Positions 1 through 11,760 are shown, numbered from the stretch's first letter. The stretch is 64,000 nucleotides of DNA from Neoarius graeffei (GCF_027579695.1 NC_083572.1:17646421-17710420), one strand, 5' to 3'. The notes: generated from the letters alone by a model not told the origin. Made by a program: numbers and translations.

Positions 1-3000
1 AGGTAATTTCACTTTTGTGCGAAATGCATGGCCACGAAGACGGCGCAACTCCTCCTAGACCGTTCATAGGAATGTCACCAAAATTGATACACATCATCTA
101 CAGACATGGCTGACAAAAGTTACTAAATACATTTCACGTAGGATACACCGTTCAGAAGTTATACGTCAACCAATTTTCGATGCAAAATTTTACATGCTTA
201 AAAATTCATAACATCTTCTGATTGCTCAAAACTGCTCATACTTCACACGCAAATCACTCATTGGGCTTCTGACATGTTACCCAATTTCTGTGATATTTCG
301 CCACTGGGGGCGCTATTTTTGGGCAAAAATTCCAATCTTTCCTCATATTTGGTCAAACTTCACGGCCACCCTCTTACTACCTCCCATGTCATGTATTCCA
401 CATTTTGGAAATTTTCGTCCATGGGGGGCACTGTTTTTGGCCGACGCAATTGCTCCAAAACGGGTTTTTGGTAAATAATTCCATAATGCTTTTCCTTCAC
501 ACCACTACCTTGTGATAGTACGTTGCTGTTGTAGACACTTATTTTTCCCACTCATAATCGCTCATGTACAGCATAGCGCCACCTACTGACATGGGAAAAA
601 CCAAAAAAATTATTCTTCAAAAATCTATATCTCATCTTCTATTTACTCAATTGTCATCAAACTTCATACGCAAACTCTTCATAGCTCACCTGACATCTAC
701 ACGAAATTTTGTGCACTTTCGCCCCTGGGGGTGCTGGTTATGGCAAAAATGATATTGCAGCTTCTGATCTGTCAAACTTGCCAAGCAAACTCTTTACAAG
801 ACCCTTATTGGGGCGCTTACCATGGTCTACAACGCTCGAAATTTGGCTCCTTTTTCTTAGACTGCCACCGCTACTGAGAACCAGAAGCCCAGATCCAGGC
901 GGGCCTCAGGGCCTCTATAGCGCCCCCTAACTCGTTGTGATTTTGGCCTCCCGCTTTAAGGTGCCTGGTTGCCATGTAGTTTGTAGTAGTGGCATGCCAT
1001 TTGGTACGCATATGTATCTCACTAAGCCGGACAAAAATGTAATGCCAATGCATTAGCCACGCCTAACAGGAAGTGAGGTAATTTCACTTTTGTGCGAAAT
1101 GCATGGCCACGAACACGGCGCAACTCCTCCTAGACCGTTCATAGGAATGTCACCAAAATTGATACACATGATCTACAGACATGGCTGACAAAAGTTTCTA
1201 AATACGTTTCACGTAGCATAAACCGTTCAGAAGTTATACGTCAATCAATTTTCACTGCAAAATTTTACATGCTTAAAAATTCATAACAAATCTTCTAATT
1301 GCTCAAAACTGCTCATACTTCACACGCAAATCACTCATTGGGCTTCTGACATGTTAACCAATTTCTGTGATATTTCGCCACTGGGGGCGCTATTTTTGGG
1401 CAAAAAATCCAATCTTTCCTCAAATTTGGTCAAACTTCACGGCCACCCTCTTACTACCTCCCATGTCATGTATACCACATTTTGGGAATTTTCGTCCATG
1501 GGGGGCGCTGTTTTTGGCCGACGCAATTGCTCCAACACGGGTTTTTGGTAAATTATTCCATAATGCTTTTCCTTCACACCACTACCTTGTGGTAATGTCT
1601 CTTGCCGAAGAAGCTGTGGAAGGTATTTCGCGGGGACGCATGCCCCCGCCCCCCTTGGCCGCTGGCGCGAGGGCCTGTCGAGGCCGCTTGCGGCTTTAAT
1701 TATTCTTCTTCCGTCTTCTTCTTCTTCTTCTTCTTCCGTCTTCTTCTTCTTCTTTATTTTTCTCCGCTGTTGGGCCATTTTCGGGGCGCTTGCCATGGGC
1801 GAAAACGCACGAAATTTGGCACCAGTTCCGAGAATTGCCACCGCTACTCAGAACCAGAAGCCCAAACTTGGCCGGGGCTCCGGGCCTCTATAGCGCCCCC
1901 TAAGTCGTTGTGATTTTGGCCTCCCGCATTAAGGTGCCTGGGTGCCATGTAGTTTGTAGTAGTGGCATGCCATTTGGTATGCATATGTATCTCACTAAGC
2001 CGGACAAAAATGTAATGCCAATGCATTAGCCACGCCCAACAGGAAGTGAGGTAATTTCACTTTTGTGCGAAATGCATGGCCACGAAGACGGCGCAACTCC
2101 TCCTAGACCGTTCATAGGAGTGTCACCAAAATTGATACACATCATGTACAGACATGGCTGACAAAAGTTACTAAATACGTTTCATGTACGATAAACCGTT
2201 CAGAAGTTATACGTCAATCAATTTTCGATGCAAAATTTTTCATGCTTAAAAATTCATAACAAATCTTCTGATTGATCAAACCTGCTCATACTTCACACGC
2301 AAATCACTCATTGGGCTTCTGACATGTTACCCAATTTCTGTGATATTTCGCCACTGGGGGCGCTATTTTGGGGCAAAAAATCCAATCTTTCCTCAAATTT
2401 GGTCAAACTTCACGGCTACCCTCTTACTACCTCCCATGTCATGTATACCACATTTTGGGTATTTTCGTCCATGGGGGGCACTGTTTTTGGCCGACGCAAT
2501 TGCTCCAAAACGGGTTTTTGGTTAATAATTCCATAATGCTTTTCCTTCACACCACTACCTTGTGATATTGCATTGCTGTTGTAGACACTTATTTTCCCAG
2601 CTCATAATCGCTCATGTACAGCATTGCGCCACCTACTGACATGGGAAAAACCAAAAAATTTATTCTTCAAAAATCTATATCTCATCTTCTATTTATTCAA
2701 TTGTCATCAAACTTCATACGCAAACTCTTCATAGCTCACCTGACATATACGCCAAATTTTGTGCACTTTCGCCACTGGGGGCGCTATTTTTGGGCAAAAT
2801 ATCCAATCTTTCCTCAAATTTGGTCAAACTTCACGGCCACCCTCTTACTACCTCCCATGTCATGTATACCACATTTTGGGATTTTTCGTCCATGGGGGGG
2901 CGCTGTTTTTGGCCGACGCAATTGCTCCAAAACGGGTTTTTGGTAAATAATTCCATAATGCTTTTCCTTCACACCACTACCTTGTGCTAGTACGTTGCTG

Positions 3001-3598
3001 TTGTAGACACTTATTTTTCCAACTCATAATCGCTCATGTACAGCATTGCGCCACCTACTGACATGGGGAAACCCAAAAATTTATTCTTCAAAAATCTATA
3101 TCTCATCTTCTATTTACTCAATTGTCATCAAACTTCATACGCAAACTCTTCATAGCTCACCTGACATATACGCCAAATTTTGTGCACTTTCGCCCCTGGG
3201 GGTGCTGGTTATGGCATAAATGATATTGCAGCTTCTGATTTGTCAAACTTGGCAAGCCAACTCTTTACAAGACCCTTATTGGGGCGCTTGCCATGGTCGA
3301 CAACGCACGAAATTTGGCTCCTTTTTCTTAGACTGCCACCGCTACTGAGAACCAGAAGCCCAGATCCAGGCGGGCCTCAGGGCCTCTATAGCGCCCCCCG
3401 AGCACCATACAGTGCGAGACCCTATTGTTGCCATGTGTCCAATTCTGTGCTTTGTCGCCATTGTGGGAGTAATGTCTCTTGCCGAAGAAGCTGTGGAAGG
3501 TATTTCGCGGGGACGCATGCCCCCGCCCCCCTTGGCCGCTGGCGCGAGGGCCCGTCGAGGCCGCTTGCGGCTTTAATTATTATTATTATTATTATACA
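1..3598. repeat. tandem macro-repeat, about 1-kb units
   Basis: The same segment beginning AGGTAATTTCACTTTTGTGC recurs at 1, 1076 and 2049, giving units of 1075 bp, 973 bp and a longer third unit. Inside the units a shorter block around the motif GCCACTGGGGGCGCTATTTT recurs (near 299, 1376, 2349 and 2771), so unit 3 holds an extra internal copy. Two copies of a GC-rich block (about 1598-1700 and 3470-3576) end in GCCGCTTGCGGCTTTAATTA followed by TTC or ATT microsatellites. The many short ORFs are shared by the copies but show no domain; I read the array as non-coding. The class of the underlying element is not recognised. Confidence 0.85.
1702..1757. repeat. TTC-rich microsatellite
   Basis: An imperfect run of TTC trinucleotides with interspersed CCGTC follows the GC-rich 3' block of the macro-repeat unit. 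In the equivalent place near 3578 the tract is ATT instead, so the simple repeat tail differs between copies. Confidence 0.85.
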
Positions 3599-3961
3599 TA
3601 CACACTGTCTTCATATCAGCATTCTTGAAGGCCAGTGCAAGCTTACCTACGACTTGGTGCTGTTAGCGCGACAGTCCGGTTACCTTCTAGCTGGTGTAGT
3701 GTTAGCACAGGCTAATGCTAGTGCAGTCAAGCCGAATATTATTATTATTTTCCCGGTGTAATTTACTTAATTACATTTAAACTCAACAGCGACAACTACA
3801 CACAATGGAGCGACCTGGCAGCCAAAATTCTCTCAAAATCTTTAGCTTTTAACGAAGCAAAAGAGAAAGATGCGTTGAACACCCAAAAGGAACAAGTCGA
3901 AGATAAGTTCAGTGTCATGCTAGCTGAATGGAATATATCTGATAGATCATGAAGAAAAGCC

Positions 3962-3998
<37 letters not shown>

Positions 3999-5020
3999 CA
4001 TTCCTTTCGGGCGGCCATGTTTATTTACAAATTGTCAGTCACTCACTAGCGTGGAAGTTTTACATCTCCGACGTGTCTCTTTTCCAGTTTTTCGATGTCC
4101 GTTGGTATGTTTTTCTCTGGTAAATATGCATGAAGAACATATAATGAAGGTTTGGTAGCCTTTCAGATGTTCAGCGTGTCTTTAATTTCAGTTTATTTAT
4201 TTAGTGCTTAAGCCTAGCGCTGGATGAGCCTTGTCTTCTCTCTTTCCTGGCTGACAAAGAAATGATTGTGCACTTGCGCAGCAGAAAAGTTTTGCCATTG
4301 GATCTTCACATGAGCTCCAAAGTGTGATGTCGTGTTGTCTTGACAATGTGCAATATTATAACAATATCGCACACTCATTCTCCATTGGGAAGAGTGGCAT
4401 AATGCATGGAGGATAAGCGATATGAGAACAATATTGCATGCCATCAGTAAACCCACGAGAAGGGAATAGAATACATGTTTCTATTCCATGGAAAAAGTGG
4501 CCCGTATGTATAATAATTAAATAATATTGGCTAGCATTGAGTGGTACATCAAATGTATTCCATTCAGCTAGCGTGATATTGAACAAGTCAAAGACGAGTA
4601 GCTGAATGGAATATATCTGATATACCACGAAAAAAAGCCAGCCAATATTATTATTATACATACAGTACACATTCCTTTCGGGTGTTCAGCACGTCTTTCT
4701 CTTTCAAAATCTTCCATATTTAACTAAGCAAACCTGGTGGCCATGTTTGTTTACAAATTGTTACAGTTGCTCGCTAGCGCCGAAATTTTACATCTCCGAT
4801 GTGCAACATCATGTTGTCTTGACCACCATGCAATATTGTAAACCATATTCAATGCTCAGTCTCCATTGGGAAGAGTGTCGTAATACACGTAGGATAAGCG
4901 ATATGCTAACAATATTGCATGCTATCAAATCAAATGAGTGAAACCCGCTAGAAGGGAATAGAATACATGTTTTTATTCCATCGAAAAAGTGTCCTGTATG
5001 TATAATAATTCCCGATATTT
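3599..5020. repeat. foldback-type dispersed repeat, copies 1 and 2
   Basis: Two related blocks share the motif CATTCCTTTCGGG, a stretch resembling TTTACAAATTGT, and a hairpin built on CCATTCAGCTAGC and its complement. The family recurs at 18480-19260 (opposite orientation) and 60827-62995. A TTA/ATT microsatellite (about 3960-3999) lies in the first block. At 3805 a decayed coding-like stretch contains the words KEKDALNT followed by QKE, paralleling the better copy at 19013. I read this as a non-autonomous mobile repeat carrying a remnant of an ORF start; its class is uncertain. Confidence 0.65.
4528..4645. repeat. hairpin within foldback repeat
   Basis: The left arm contains GTATTCCATTCAGCTAGC and the right arm GCTGAATGGAATATATCTGA, separated by a short loop, so the segment can fold on itself. 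The same hairpin is found at about 19120-19235 and 60827-60953 with a changing loop. Confidence 0.75.
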
Positions 5021-6538
5021 CACTCTAATGTCACTCCCGGTGTTTTCCTGCTGACTAGATGTGTGATCTCAAAATGATGAACCGGTTCAAAATTAAAATT
5101 CTTTTGACTAACTTGCATATTTTTTTGTGTATGTGTCCATATAATATAAAGAACATTACACGGTTTATCTTCTCATATTGAAAAATATTTCACTTGTTCG
5201 CTTTACTCATTTGTGAATATGTTCACCACTTGAAGATAAACTTCATATTTTCATGCAACCATGTAACATCTTCTATATATTTTACCCATTTTCTAATAAT
5301 TTCCCCCACAAGTTTTATTTAAATAATCAGCTCTCATTCCTGTATGTAATTAGTACTCTATATTATTTGTTACACTTATTTCTATTTATTACGGTATACA
5401 CTTGGTTCTAGCTAGGCTGGCCTTCCTCGACTGTTAATACAGTTAGCCGGTACAGATTTTTGCTAAATAGCCAATGTCCACAAACTAATATCAAAAGTTT
5501 GTTAGATGATTTGCTCATATTTCATAAAATTTATTGGCTGTTCTATAAAATGCATGCTCACTTTACAGAGCTAACTACTATGTCTGTGTAAGTGTAATTT
5601 ATTTTAACTCGCTAGCATAGCATAACTAACTAGAAGGCCATATATTATTAACATCAAAATCCAATCACTTGAACCTCGGATAATACTAAGGCTGTACACC
5701 AAATTTCATCCAAATCTGTTCACTACTTTTTGAGTTACGTTGGGAACAGACAAAAAACATCCTGGAGCCACATACATATCCGGATTATCTGGGTCCAAAC
5801 AACTTTCCACTCTCAATCCCAGTACTACACTAGCATTTGTGGAACACTTAGCATAACTTTAGAGGGAGATGTTCAAATCTGTTTAAAAAATAAATAATGT
5901 ATTTTGTTCTGTCATCTTGCTCTCCAATCAGCTTTTTTATTTCATTTCTCTGCACCTTATAATAAATACCACTCCTTCCTTTTTTTCCCAGTTTGTGTGC
6001 ATCTTCTGTTCAGTTTGTGAGTTAATACTGAGAAATTAAATGATTGATGAACTTAATAAAAGCGGCCTGTCTTCTTTTACACCTATGTAACAACTGGTGG
6101 CAGTTAAAGGGTGTCTGATTACTTGAGTTGCAACTTTACACCCAGTTTTTCCTGTTGTGGACAAAGACATGAGACATATTGTCTGTCTCTGACTCATCTC
6201 AGATGTAAGTCAGGTTTAAGGTTAAAGGAGATACGCAGAACCTTTATTTTTAAATACATTTCTGAGTGGATAGTATCTCCATCCTTGACTCTTGTATGCT
6301 GCTTAAATGGGAATTAAAAAAATATTTTTGAGAGTTAAAATTGACCCCAAAGTTGGCATTCGAGCTGCCCCGCTGAGCCAGCCAGCCCTGAGTGCATGAC
6401 ATCACAGCGGGAACCGGTTTTAAGGCTGAGGCCTTTGACAGCTATAGACCAAAGTCATATGAATAAAAAATTTATGGTGAAAGTAAGAAATACCGTGACC
6501 GACTTGTTCAACTAAGACTGATTTGACTTCATTGATTG
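5021..6538. other. AT-rich non-coding stretch
   Basis: No ORF with a recognisable domain, no clear terminal repeats and no tRNA-like sequence. Around 6310-6480 there is a moderately GC-rich patch that may be an old repeat, but I cannot name it. Confidence 0.5.
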
Positions 6539-6540
6539 TA

Positions 6541-8142
6541 CAGTGGTGCTTGAAAGTTTGTGAACCCTTTAGAATTTTCTATATTTCTGCATAAATATGA
6601 CCTAAAACAACATCAGATTTTCACACAAGTCCTAAAAGTAGATAAAGAGAACCTAGTTAAACAAATGAGACAAAAATATTATACTTGGTCATTTATTTAT
6701 TGAGGAAAATGATCCAATATTACATATCTGTGAGTGGCAAAAGTATGTGAAGCTTAAGTATTAACAGTTAATTTGAAGGTGAAATTAGAGTCAGGTGCTT
6801 CCAATCAATGGGATGACAATCAGGTGTGAGTGGGCACCCTGTTTTATTTAAAGAACAGGGATCTATCAAAGTCTGATCTTCACAACACATGTTTGTGGAA
6901 GTGTATCATGGCACAAACAAAGGAGATTTCTGAGGACCTCAGAAAAAGTGTTGATGATGCTCATCAGGCTGGAAAAGGTTACAAAACGATCTCTAAAGAG
7001 TTTGGACTCCACCAATGCACAGTCAGACAGATTGTGCACAAATGGAGGAAATTCAAGACCAATATTACCCTCCCCAGGAGTGGTCGACCAACAAAGATCA
7101 CTCCAAGAGCAAGGCGTGTAATAGTCGGCGAGGTCACAAAGGACCCCAGGTTAACTTCTAAGCAACTGAAGGCCTCTCTCACATTGGCTAATGTTCATGA
7201 GTCCACCATCAGGAAAACACTGAACAACAATGGTGTGCATGGCAGGGTTTCAAGGAGAAAGCCACTGCTCTCCAAAAAGAACATTGCTGCTTGTCTGCAG
7301 TTTGCTAAAGATCACGTGGACAAGCCAGAAGGCTATTGGAAAAATATTTTGTGGAAGGATGAGACCAAAATAGAACTTTTTGGTTTAAATGAGAAGCGTC
7401 ATGTTTGGAGAAAGGAAAACACTGCATTCCAGCATAAGAACCTTATCCCTTCTGTGAAACATGGTGGTGGTAGTATCATGGTTTGGGCCTGTTTTGCTGC
7501 ATCTGGGCCAGGACGGCTTGCCATCATTAATGGAACAATGAATTCTGAATTATACCAGCGAATTCTAAAGGAAAATGTCAGGACATCTGTCCATGAACTG
7601 AATCTCAAGAGAAGGTGGGTCATGCAGCAAGACAACGACCTTAAGCACACAAGTCGTTCTACCAAAGAATGGTTAAAGAAGAAGAAAGTTAATGTTTTGG
7701 AATGGCCAAGTCAAAGTCCTGACCCTAATCCAATCAAAATGTTGTGGAAGGACCTGAAGCGAGCAGTTCATGTGAGGAAACCCACCAGCATCCCAGAGTT
7801 GAAGCTGTTCTGTACGGAGGAACGGGCTAAAATTCCTCCAAGCCAGTGTGCAGGACTGATCAACAGTTACCGGAAACGTTTGGTTGCAGTTATTGCTGCA
7901 CAAGGGGGTCACACCAGATACTGAAAGCAAAGGTTCACATACTTTTGCCACTCGCAGATATGTAATTTTGGATCATTTTCCTCAATAAATAAATGACCAA
8001 ATCTAATATTTTTGTCTCATTTGTTTAACTGGGTTCTTTTCATCTACTTTTAGGACTTGTGTGAAAATCTGATTGTTTTAGGTCATATTTATGCAGAAAT
8101 ATAGAAAATGTTAAAGGGTTCACAAACTTTCAGGCACCACTG
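6541..8142 (+). mobile_element. complete Tc1-like DNA transposon
   Basis: Both ends carry CAGTGGTGCTTGAAAGTTTG or its near-exact complement, flanked by the TA dinucleotide expected for Tc1/mariner insertion (6539-6540 and 8143-8144). The terminal inverted repeats are about 210 bp long and include an internal GTGAGTGGCAAAAGTATGTG motif near each inner edge, as in IR/DR-type fish Tc1 elements. Length is 1602 bp with one transposase gene on the plus strand. A relative of the same family lies inverted at 11537-13337. Confidence 0.93.
6908..7924 (+). CDS. Tc1-like transposase, full length, catalytic Glu replaced by Lys
   Basis: The 338-codon ORF from ATG 6908 is the usual length for fish Tc1 transposases. 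An in-frame GTG at 6830 would add 26 residues, but the ATG fits family N-termini (MAQTKE). Order: paired-like helix-turn-helix region (residues about 5-110, with GRP box SGRPTKI), then the DDE domain. The first Asp is in LWKDETK (D151), the second in QQDND (D242). The third acidic residue expected 34 residues later is Lys in NPIKMLW (codon AAA, 7736-7738); the sister copy at 11.9 kb has NPIEMLW. The reading frame is open, but the protein should be unable to catalyse transposition. It may still bind its terminal repeats. Confidence 0.9.
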   Translation: MAQTKEISEDLRKSVDDAHQAGKGYKTISKEFGLHQCTVRQIVHKWRKFKTNITLPRSGRPTKITPRARRVIVGEVTKDPRLTSKQLKASLTLANVHESTIRKTLNNNGVHGRVSRRKPLLSKKNIAACLQFAKDHVDKPEGYWKNILWKDETKIELFGLNEKRHVWRKENTAFQHKNLIPSVKHGGGSIMVWACFAASGPGRLAIINGTMNSELYQRILKENVRTSVHELNLKRRWVMQQDNDLKHTSRSTKEWLKKKKVNVLEWPSQSPDPNPIKMLWKDLKRAVHVRKPTSIPELKLFCTEERAKIPPSQCAGLINSYRKRLVAVIAAQGGHTRY

Positions 8143-8144
8143 TA

Positions 8145-8399
8145 GGTTGACTCTCATTAAAACAGGATAGGTGTGTTAACTTATGCAACATACATGTACA
8201 TGCATGCATTTTCACTGATAAAACATAAAAGGATAATTAAATAATCAGATGAACTGAGACAATCACATTCTGAAGCAAATTAAATATTCTTATACTTAAA
8301 CACACAATACAAGTTACATGTATTAATCCAAATGCAGGTAAAAAACGAGTGGTGTTGTTTTGTATTCAAATGAGAGTCGCATCTTACCCGTCTGTGTTC
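8145..8399. other. short AT-rich intergenic gap
   Basis: Between the Tc1 element and the possible THAP gene nothing recognisable is seen. Confidence 0.5.
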
Positions 8400-8828
8400 T
8401 CACTTCTTGAAGGCTGACCTTGTGGCCGATTGTTTTGAAACAATCTGACTTTCAGTTCTTCGTTCAGTTCTCCGTTTATTCGCTTCTTCCACATAAGGGC
8501 GAAATATTGCTGCTGAGGCGAGCATATCCAGCGGAGAATTTAGATGGCTGGTCCACTCATTCTCCATTTTCTCCATACTGAGTACTCCGCCATTACTGCT
8601 TGGCTCAGGCAATTACTAAAACCCAGGACCAGACGTCACCGGTTTTAGCAACAACCGCGGGGAGATCACTGCCTGAGCGATGTCGCGTCCCGTTCCCTCC
8701 TGGGTTTTAGCAACAACCCTTGGCTCACACTCCGGGAGAACTGGTGCAACTGAACTTACTTTCCTTTCCTTGTAGTTTTCTTTTCCTTTAATTGTTGGTA
8801 CTGCACCCTTTAATTGTTGGTACTGCAC
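8400..8828 (-). pseudogene. possible downstream part of the THAP gene
   Basis: On the minus strand, downstream of the THAP exon, the frame restored by ignoring the 22-bp duplication reads on from the AVPTIKG motif through a hydrophilic segment (KENYKERK, then PECEPRVVAKTQ) to a stop at 8616. A second stop and then an open segment (PEPSSNGG, then NSPLDMLASAA) follow in the same frame down to 8400. No second domain is recognised. It could be a decayed tail, an intron, or a 3' untranslated region. Confidence 0.35.
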
Positions 8829-8830
8829 CC
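8786..8830. repeat. 22-bp tandem duplication in the THAP ORF
   Basis: The segment containing AATTGTTGGTACTGCACCC occurs twice in direct succession. As 22 is not a multiple of three, the second copy moves the reading frame, so AVPTIKG appears in two frames on the minus strand. Confidence 0.8.
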
Positions 8831-9066
8831 TCTTTCAACATGGGCTTGTAGCCAACGCTCCTCAACAGATCAGAGGTCTCGTACGATTCCTCAGTAAAAT
8901 GTGCAGAGCAGAGGAGAGACCACTTCGTAGGTACCCAATGTGCCTGTGAACTTCTCACAAAATGCATCCGAATCTTTGCAGTTTGAACATTCTTGGGCCA
9001 TGAATGCAATGTAAATGCACCTTCTGTCGTGTTGCTGCACCTGCCAGCAACACATCTACGTGGCAT
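8788..9066 (-). CDS. THAP-type zinc-finger exon
   Basis: Starts at ATG 9066 and encodes a THAP DNA-binding domain with C2CH zinc ligands: C5 and C10 (spaced CVAGRC), then C53 and H56 in CSAHF, plus conserved P24, W44 and the closing AVPTI motif at 81-85. THAP domains occur in host transcription regulators and in P-element-like transposases. Directly after AVPTI a 22-bp tandem duplication (two copies of about TTTAATTGTTGGTACTGCA plus CCC, 8786-8830) shifts the frame and ends the ORF. Host gene or domesticated transposon cannot be decided from the window. Confidence 0.7.
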   Translation of the reverse strand: MPRRCVAGRCSNTTEGAFTLHSWPKNVQTAKIRMHFVRSSQAHWVPTKWSLLCSAHFTEESYETSDLLRSVGYKPMLKEGAVPTIKGCSTNN

Positions 9067-9099
9067 GGCGATAAATTAGCTCAAAATGGAGGATTGAAG

Positions 9100-10005
9100 T
9101 AGAGCCCTGCACTCCCGCGGGACCCGACGCAAAGCAGTGCGGCGCGGGACAAATTTTGAAAGCTCATTGCGGGCGCGGACAGGAGGGGGAGTGCACAATG
9201 CGGGAGTGGGCGGGAGAGGTGATAAGCTGCAGTCCTGCTAACTAAAAACGTGTTTAAAATAAAATGTATAAATTATTAATGTATGTCTATCATATATAAT
9301 TTGTGCTGGATATTTTATTTGGCATTAATAAAAACATTTTAAGATGCCTAAATTTGCGGATTTGGTCTAATCTCGCGTACGTTTCCGATTCCTTTCCGCT
9401 CTTCCGTGTTTGAGATCTCCGATCATGGCAGAAGAGCAGAGCTCCTCTAGTGAAGCTCACAGTGCTTCAGAAGTAAGTGCTGCTTTAAAAAGAGGTACAT
9501 TGCTTGAAACGTACCCCTGAACGTGAGCTGTAGATATTTATGCTTAAATCCACTCTAAGTAGGGGGCGGGGCACCATCACGCTGTGTCTTTAAATTATAT
9601 TAATTTCTTATAGGCCTACTTGTATTTCCTAGAATGTAAATGTGAGGAGTGACATATAAGCTATGTGCAATGTACAATATTCTTAATATCCACTGTAGAT
9701 TTTGGTAGGTGTGTTGGGTATCTCTGTAAAGCCTCAGCTGTGCATGCCGCCTGGCAATGCGCACCCTCGCTACGTGCGCTAGGTGAAGGATCGGTCAGTG
9801 GAGAGCTCAGCTAAGCTCAGCATGTTTAATTCCCCAAGCCAATGACAAGAACTTTCGTGAGAAATAACGTGAACGTCTGCATCATGCAGGATTTGCGGGC
9901 GGGAGCAGGACTGAAAATCATAATTCTTTGCGGGAGCGGGCGGGAGTGGGACTGCACAATGCGGGAGCGGGCGGGACTGAAAATTCTGTCCCGCACAGAC
10001 CTCTA
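9100..10005. mobile_element. non-autonomous hAT-like element with perfect 8-bp TSD
   Basis: Flanked on both sides by GATTGAAG (9092-9099 and 10006-10013), an exact 8-bp TSD characteristic of hAT elements. Ends are TAGAGCCCTGCAC and the imperfect complement CAGACCTCTA. Subterminal regions are rich in GCGGGAGCGGGCGGGA-type repeats. An ATG at 9425 followed by AEEQSSSSEAHSASE and a GTAAGT donor looks like the first exon of a lost transposase. At 906 bp it cannot be autonomous. It sits 33 bp upstream of the THAP ATG. Confidence 0.85.
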
Positions 10006-10013
10006 GATTGAAG

Positions 10014-10393
10014 TTGCAATTAGCTCTGTGTTTTAGTATAGCGGAACTGACGATGAGACCGATACCCTTCCTGCAGTGAAGTCACAGATGTCAAGGTCAT
10101 TCACTCAGACCGCTACCTATATGAATCATTTTAATCGTAAAAATTATTATATTAGATTTGTTAACGCTCAAAACTATTCCTATGCCAGTCTTGAGGTCTC
10201 AAGGCATTTATAAACAAAAAGTGAGGCCATGGTTCTGCGCATCTCCTTTAAGCTTCTTTGTCCAAAAAAAAAAATAACTCCCAATATGTTGAACAAATTT
10301 CAAAGTAACACCTACTTTGGGTTTTTTAGCAGTGTTGGATTTGTTGTTTACCTGCTTTATGTTAGGTCTATTTATCCTCTTTGAGCTAATTAT
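10014..10393. other. non-coding gap upstream of the THAP gene
   Basis: This would be the original upstream region of the THAP exon before the hAT insertion. No clear promoter motif beyond general AT richness is seen. Confidence 0.4.
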
Positions 10394-10395
10394 TA

Positions 10396-10931
10396 CACTA
10401 CCGTTCAAAAGTTTGGGGTCACTTTGAAATTTCCTTATTTTTGAAAGAAAAGCACTGTTCTTTTCAATGAAGATCACTTTAAACTAATCAGAAATACACT
10501 CTATACATTGCTAATGTGGTAAATGACTATTCTAACTAAATTCTACTAAATGTCTGGTTTTTGGTGCAATATCTCCATAGGTGTATAGAGGCCCATTTCC
10601 AGCAACTATCACTCCAGTGTTCTAATGGTACAATGTGTTTGCTCATTGCCTCAGAAGGCTAATGGATGATTAGAAAACCCTTGTACAATCATGTTAGCAC
10701 AGCTGAAAACAGTTGAGCTCTTTAGAGAAGCTATAAAACTGACCTTCCTTTGAGCAGATTGAGTTTCTGGAGCATCACATTTGTGGGGTCGATTAAATGC
10801 TCAAAATGGCCAGAAAAATGTCTTGACTATATTTTCTATTCATTTTACAACTTATGGTGGTAAATAAAAGTGTGATTTTTCATGGAAAACACAAAATTGT
10901 CTGGGTGACCCCAAACTTTTGAACGGTAGTG
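10396..10931. mobile_element. Tc1-family MITE
   Basis: Terminal inverted repeats CACTACCGTTCAAAAGTTTG (left) and the complement at the right end, each bordered by TA (10394-10395 and 10932-10933). At 536 bp with no ORF it is a miniature element mobilised by a Tc1/mariner transposase. Confidence 0.9.
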
Positions 10932-10933
10932 TA

Positions 10934-11534
10934 GTTTAAAACTACTTAAAAACTATTTCCTCTCAAAGTGCACACAGAAGAGCTAATTTATCATTCGCCA
11001 GGATTGCCAGGTTTCAGAGAAATTTCCAGCACAACTAGATCTCAAAAACCACACAAAAGACTTTCTATTTTTCGAGAAACTATTTCTCACATTTTACATA
11101 GCCTGAGTATTTTTAAAAACTAGTTCTATTTGAAGTTAAAAAAAAAAGAACAACATACACGATAACCCTAACAAGTCATAGTGAACTGCGGCTAACTATC
11201 CTGCTCTTCCTCCCCTGAAAACATTCATATTGAATGAGCATGAGGCAGCGTGATTCCTGCCCCAGTGGGCCCCTAATTACCTTTTTGCAGTTGACATTCT
11301 TGACAATAATAACTCTATGGAGCTAAATGGGATAGTGAGTATACTGTCTCATGATTATACTACTGTACAAAGACAATGAAATAAATGAAACATCACCTTT
11401 CTTTGAAATATCACCATTTTAGTCGTCATTCAGACAAAATAGATAATTAGTGTTTCAACAGAATTTAAAAAGTGAATGTGGACCATATGATTTGAGCTGC
11501 CACTGTACCCAGGGGCAATTTAGCATAGTCAATC
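10934..11534. other. non-coding gap with old SINE edge
   Basis: Mostly featureless. The last 40 bases (11497-11534), together with 13340-13450 beyond the Tc1 element, resemble a decayed minus-strand SINE core (GGGGCAATTTAG on one side, GGAGGTGGAAGGAAACC on the other), so the Tc1 below probably landed inside an older SINE. Confidence 0.45.
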
Positions 11535-11760
11535 TACAGTGGTGCTTGAAAGTTTGTGAACCCTTTAGAATTTTCTATATTTCTGCATAAATAATTATGA
11601 CCTAAAACATCATCAGGTTTTCACACAAGTCCTAAAAGTAGATAAAGAGAATCCAGTTAAACAAATGAGACAAAAATATTATACTTGGGCATTTCTTTAT
11701 TGAGGAAAATGATCCAATATTACACATCTGTGAGTGGCAAAAGTATGTGAACCTTTGCTT

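Noticed and set aside
1598..1700. Possible Helitron 3' end because of the GCCGCTTGCGGC palindrome
   Set aside because: No CTRR terminus follows and no TC 5' end was found; the stem is too short to be convincing.
1437..1841. 134-codon minus-strand ORF with a Glu/Lys-rich run
   Set aside because: The charged run is the translated TTC microsatellite within the macro-repeat.
6830..6907. 26-residue N-terminal extension of the Tc1 transposase
   Set aside because: It begins with GTG, and family members start at the ATG at 6908.
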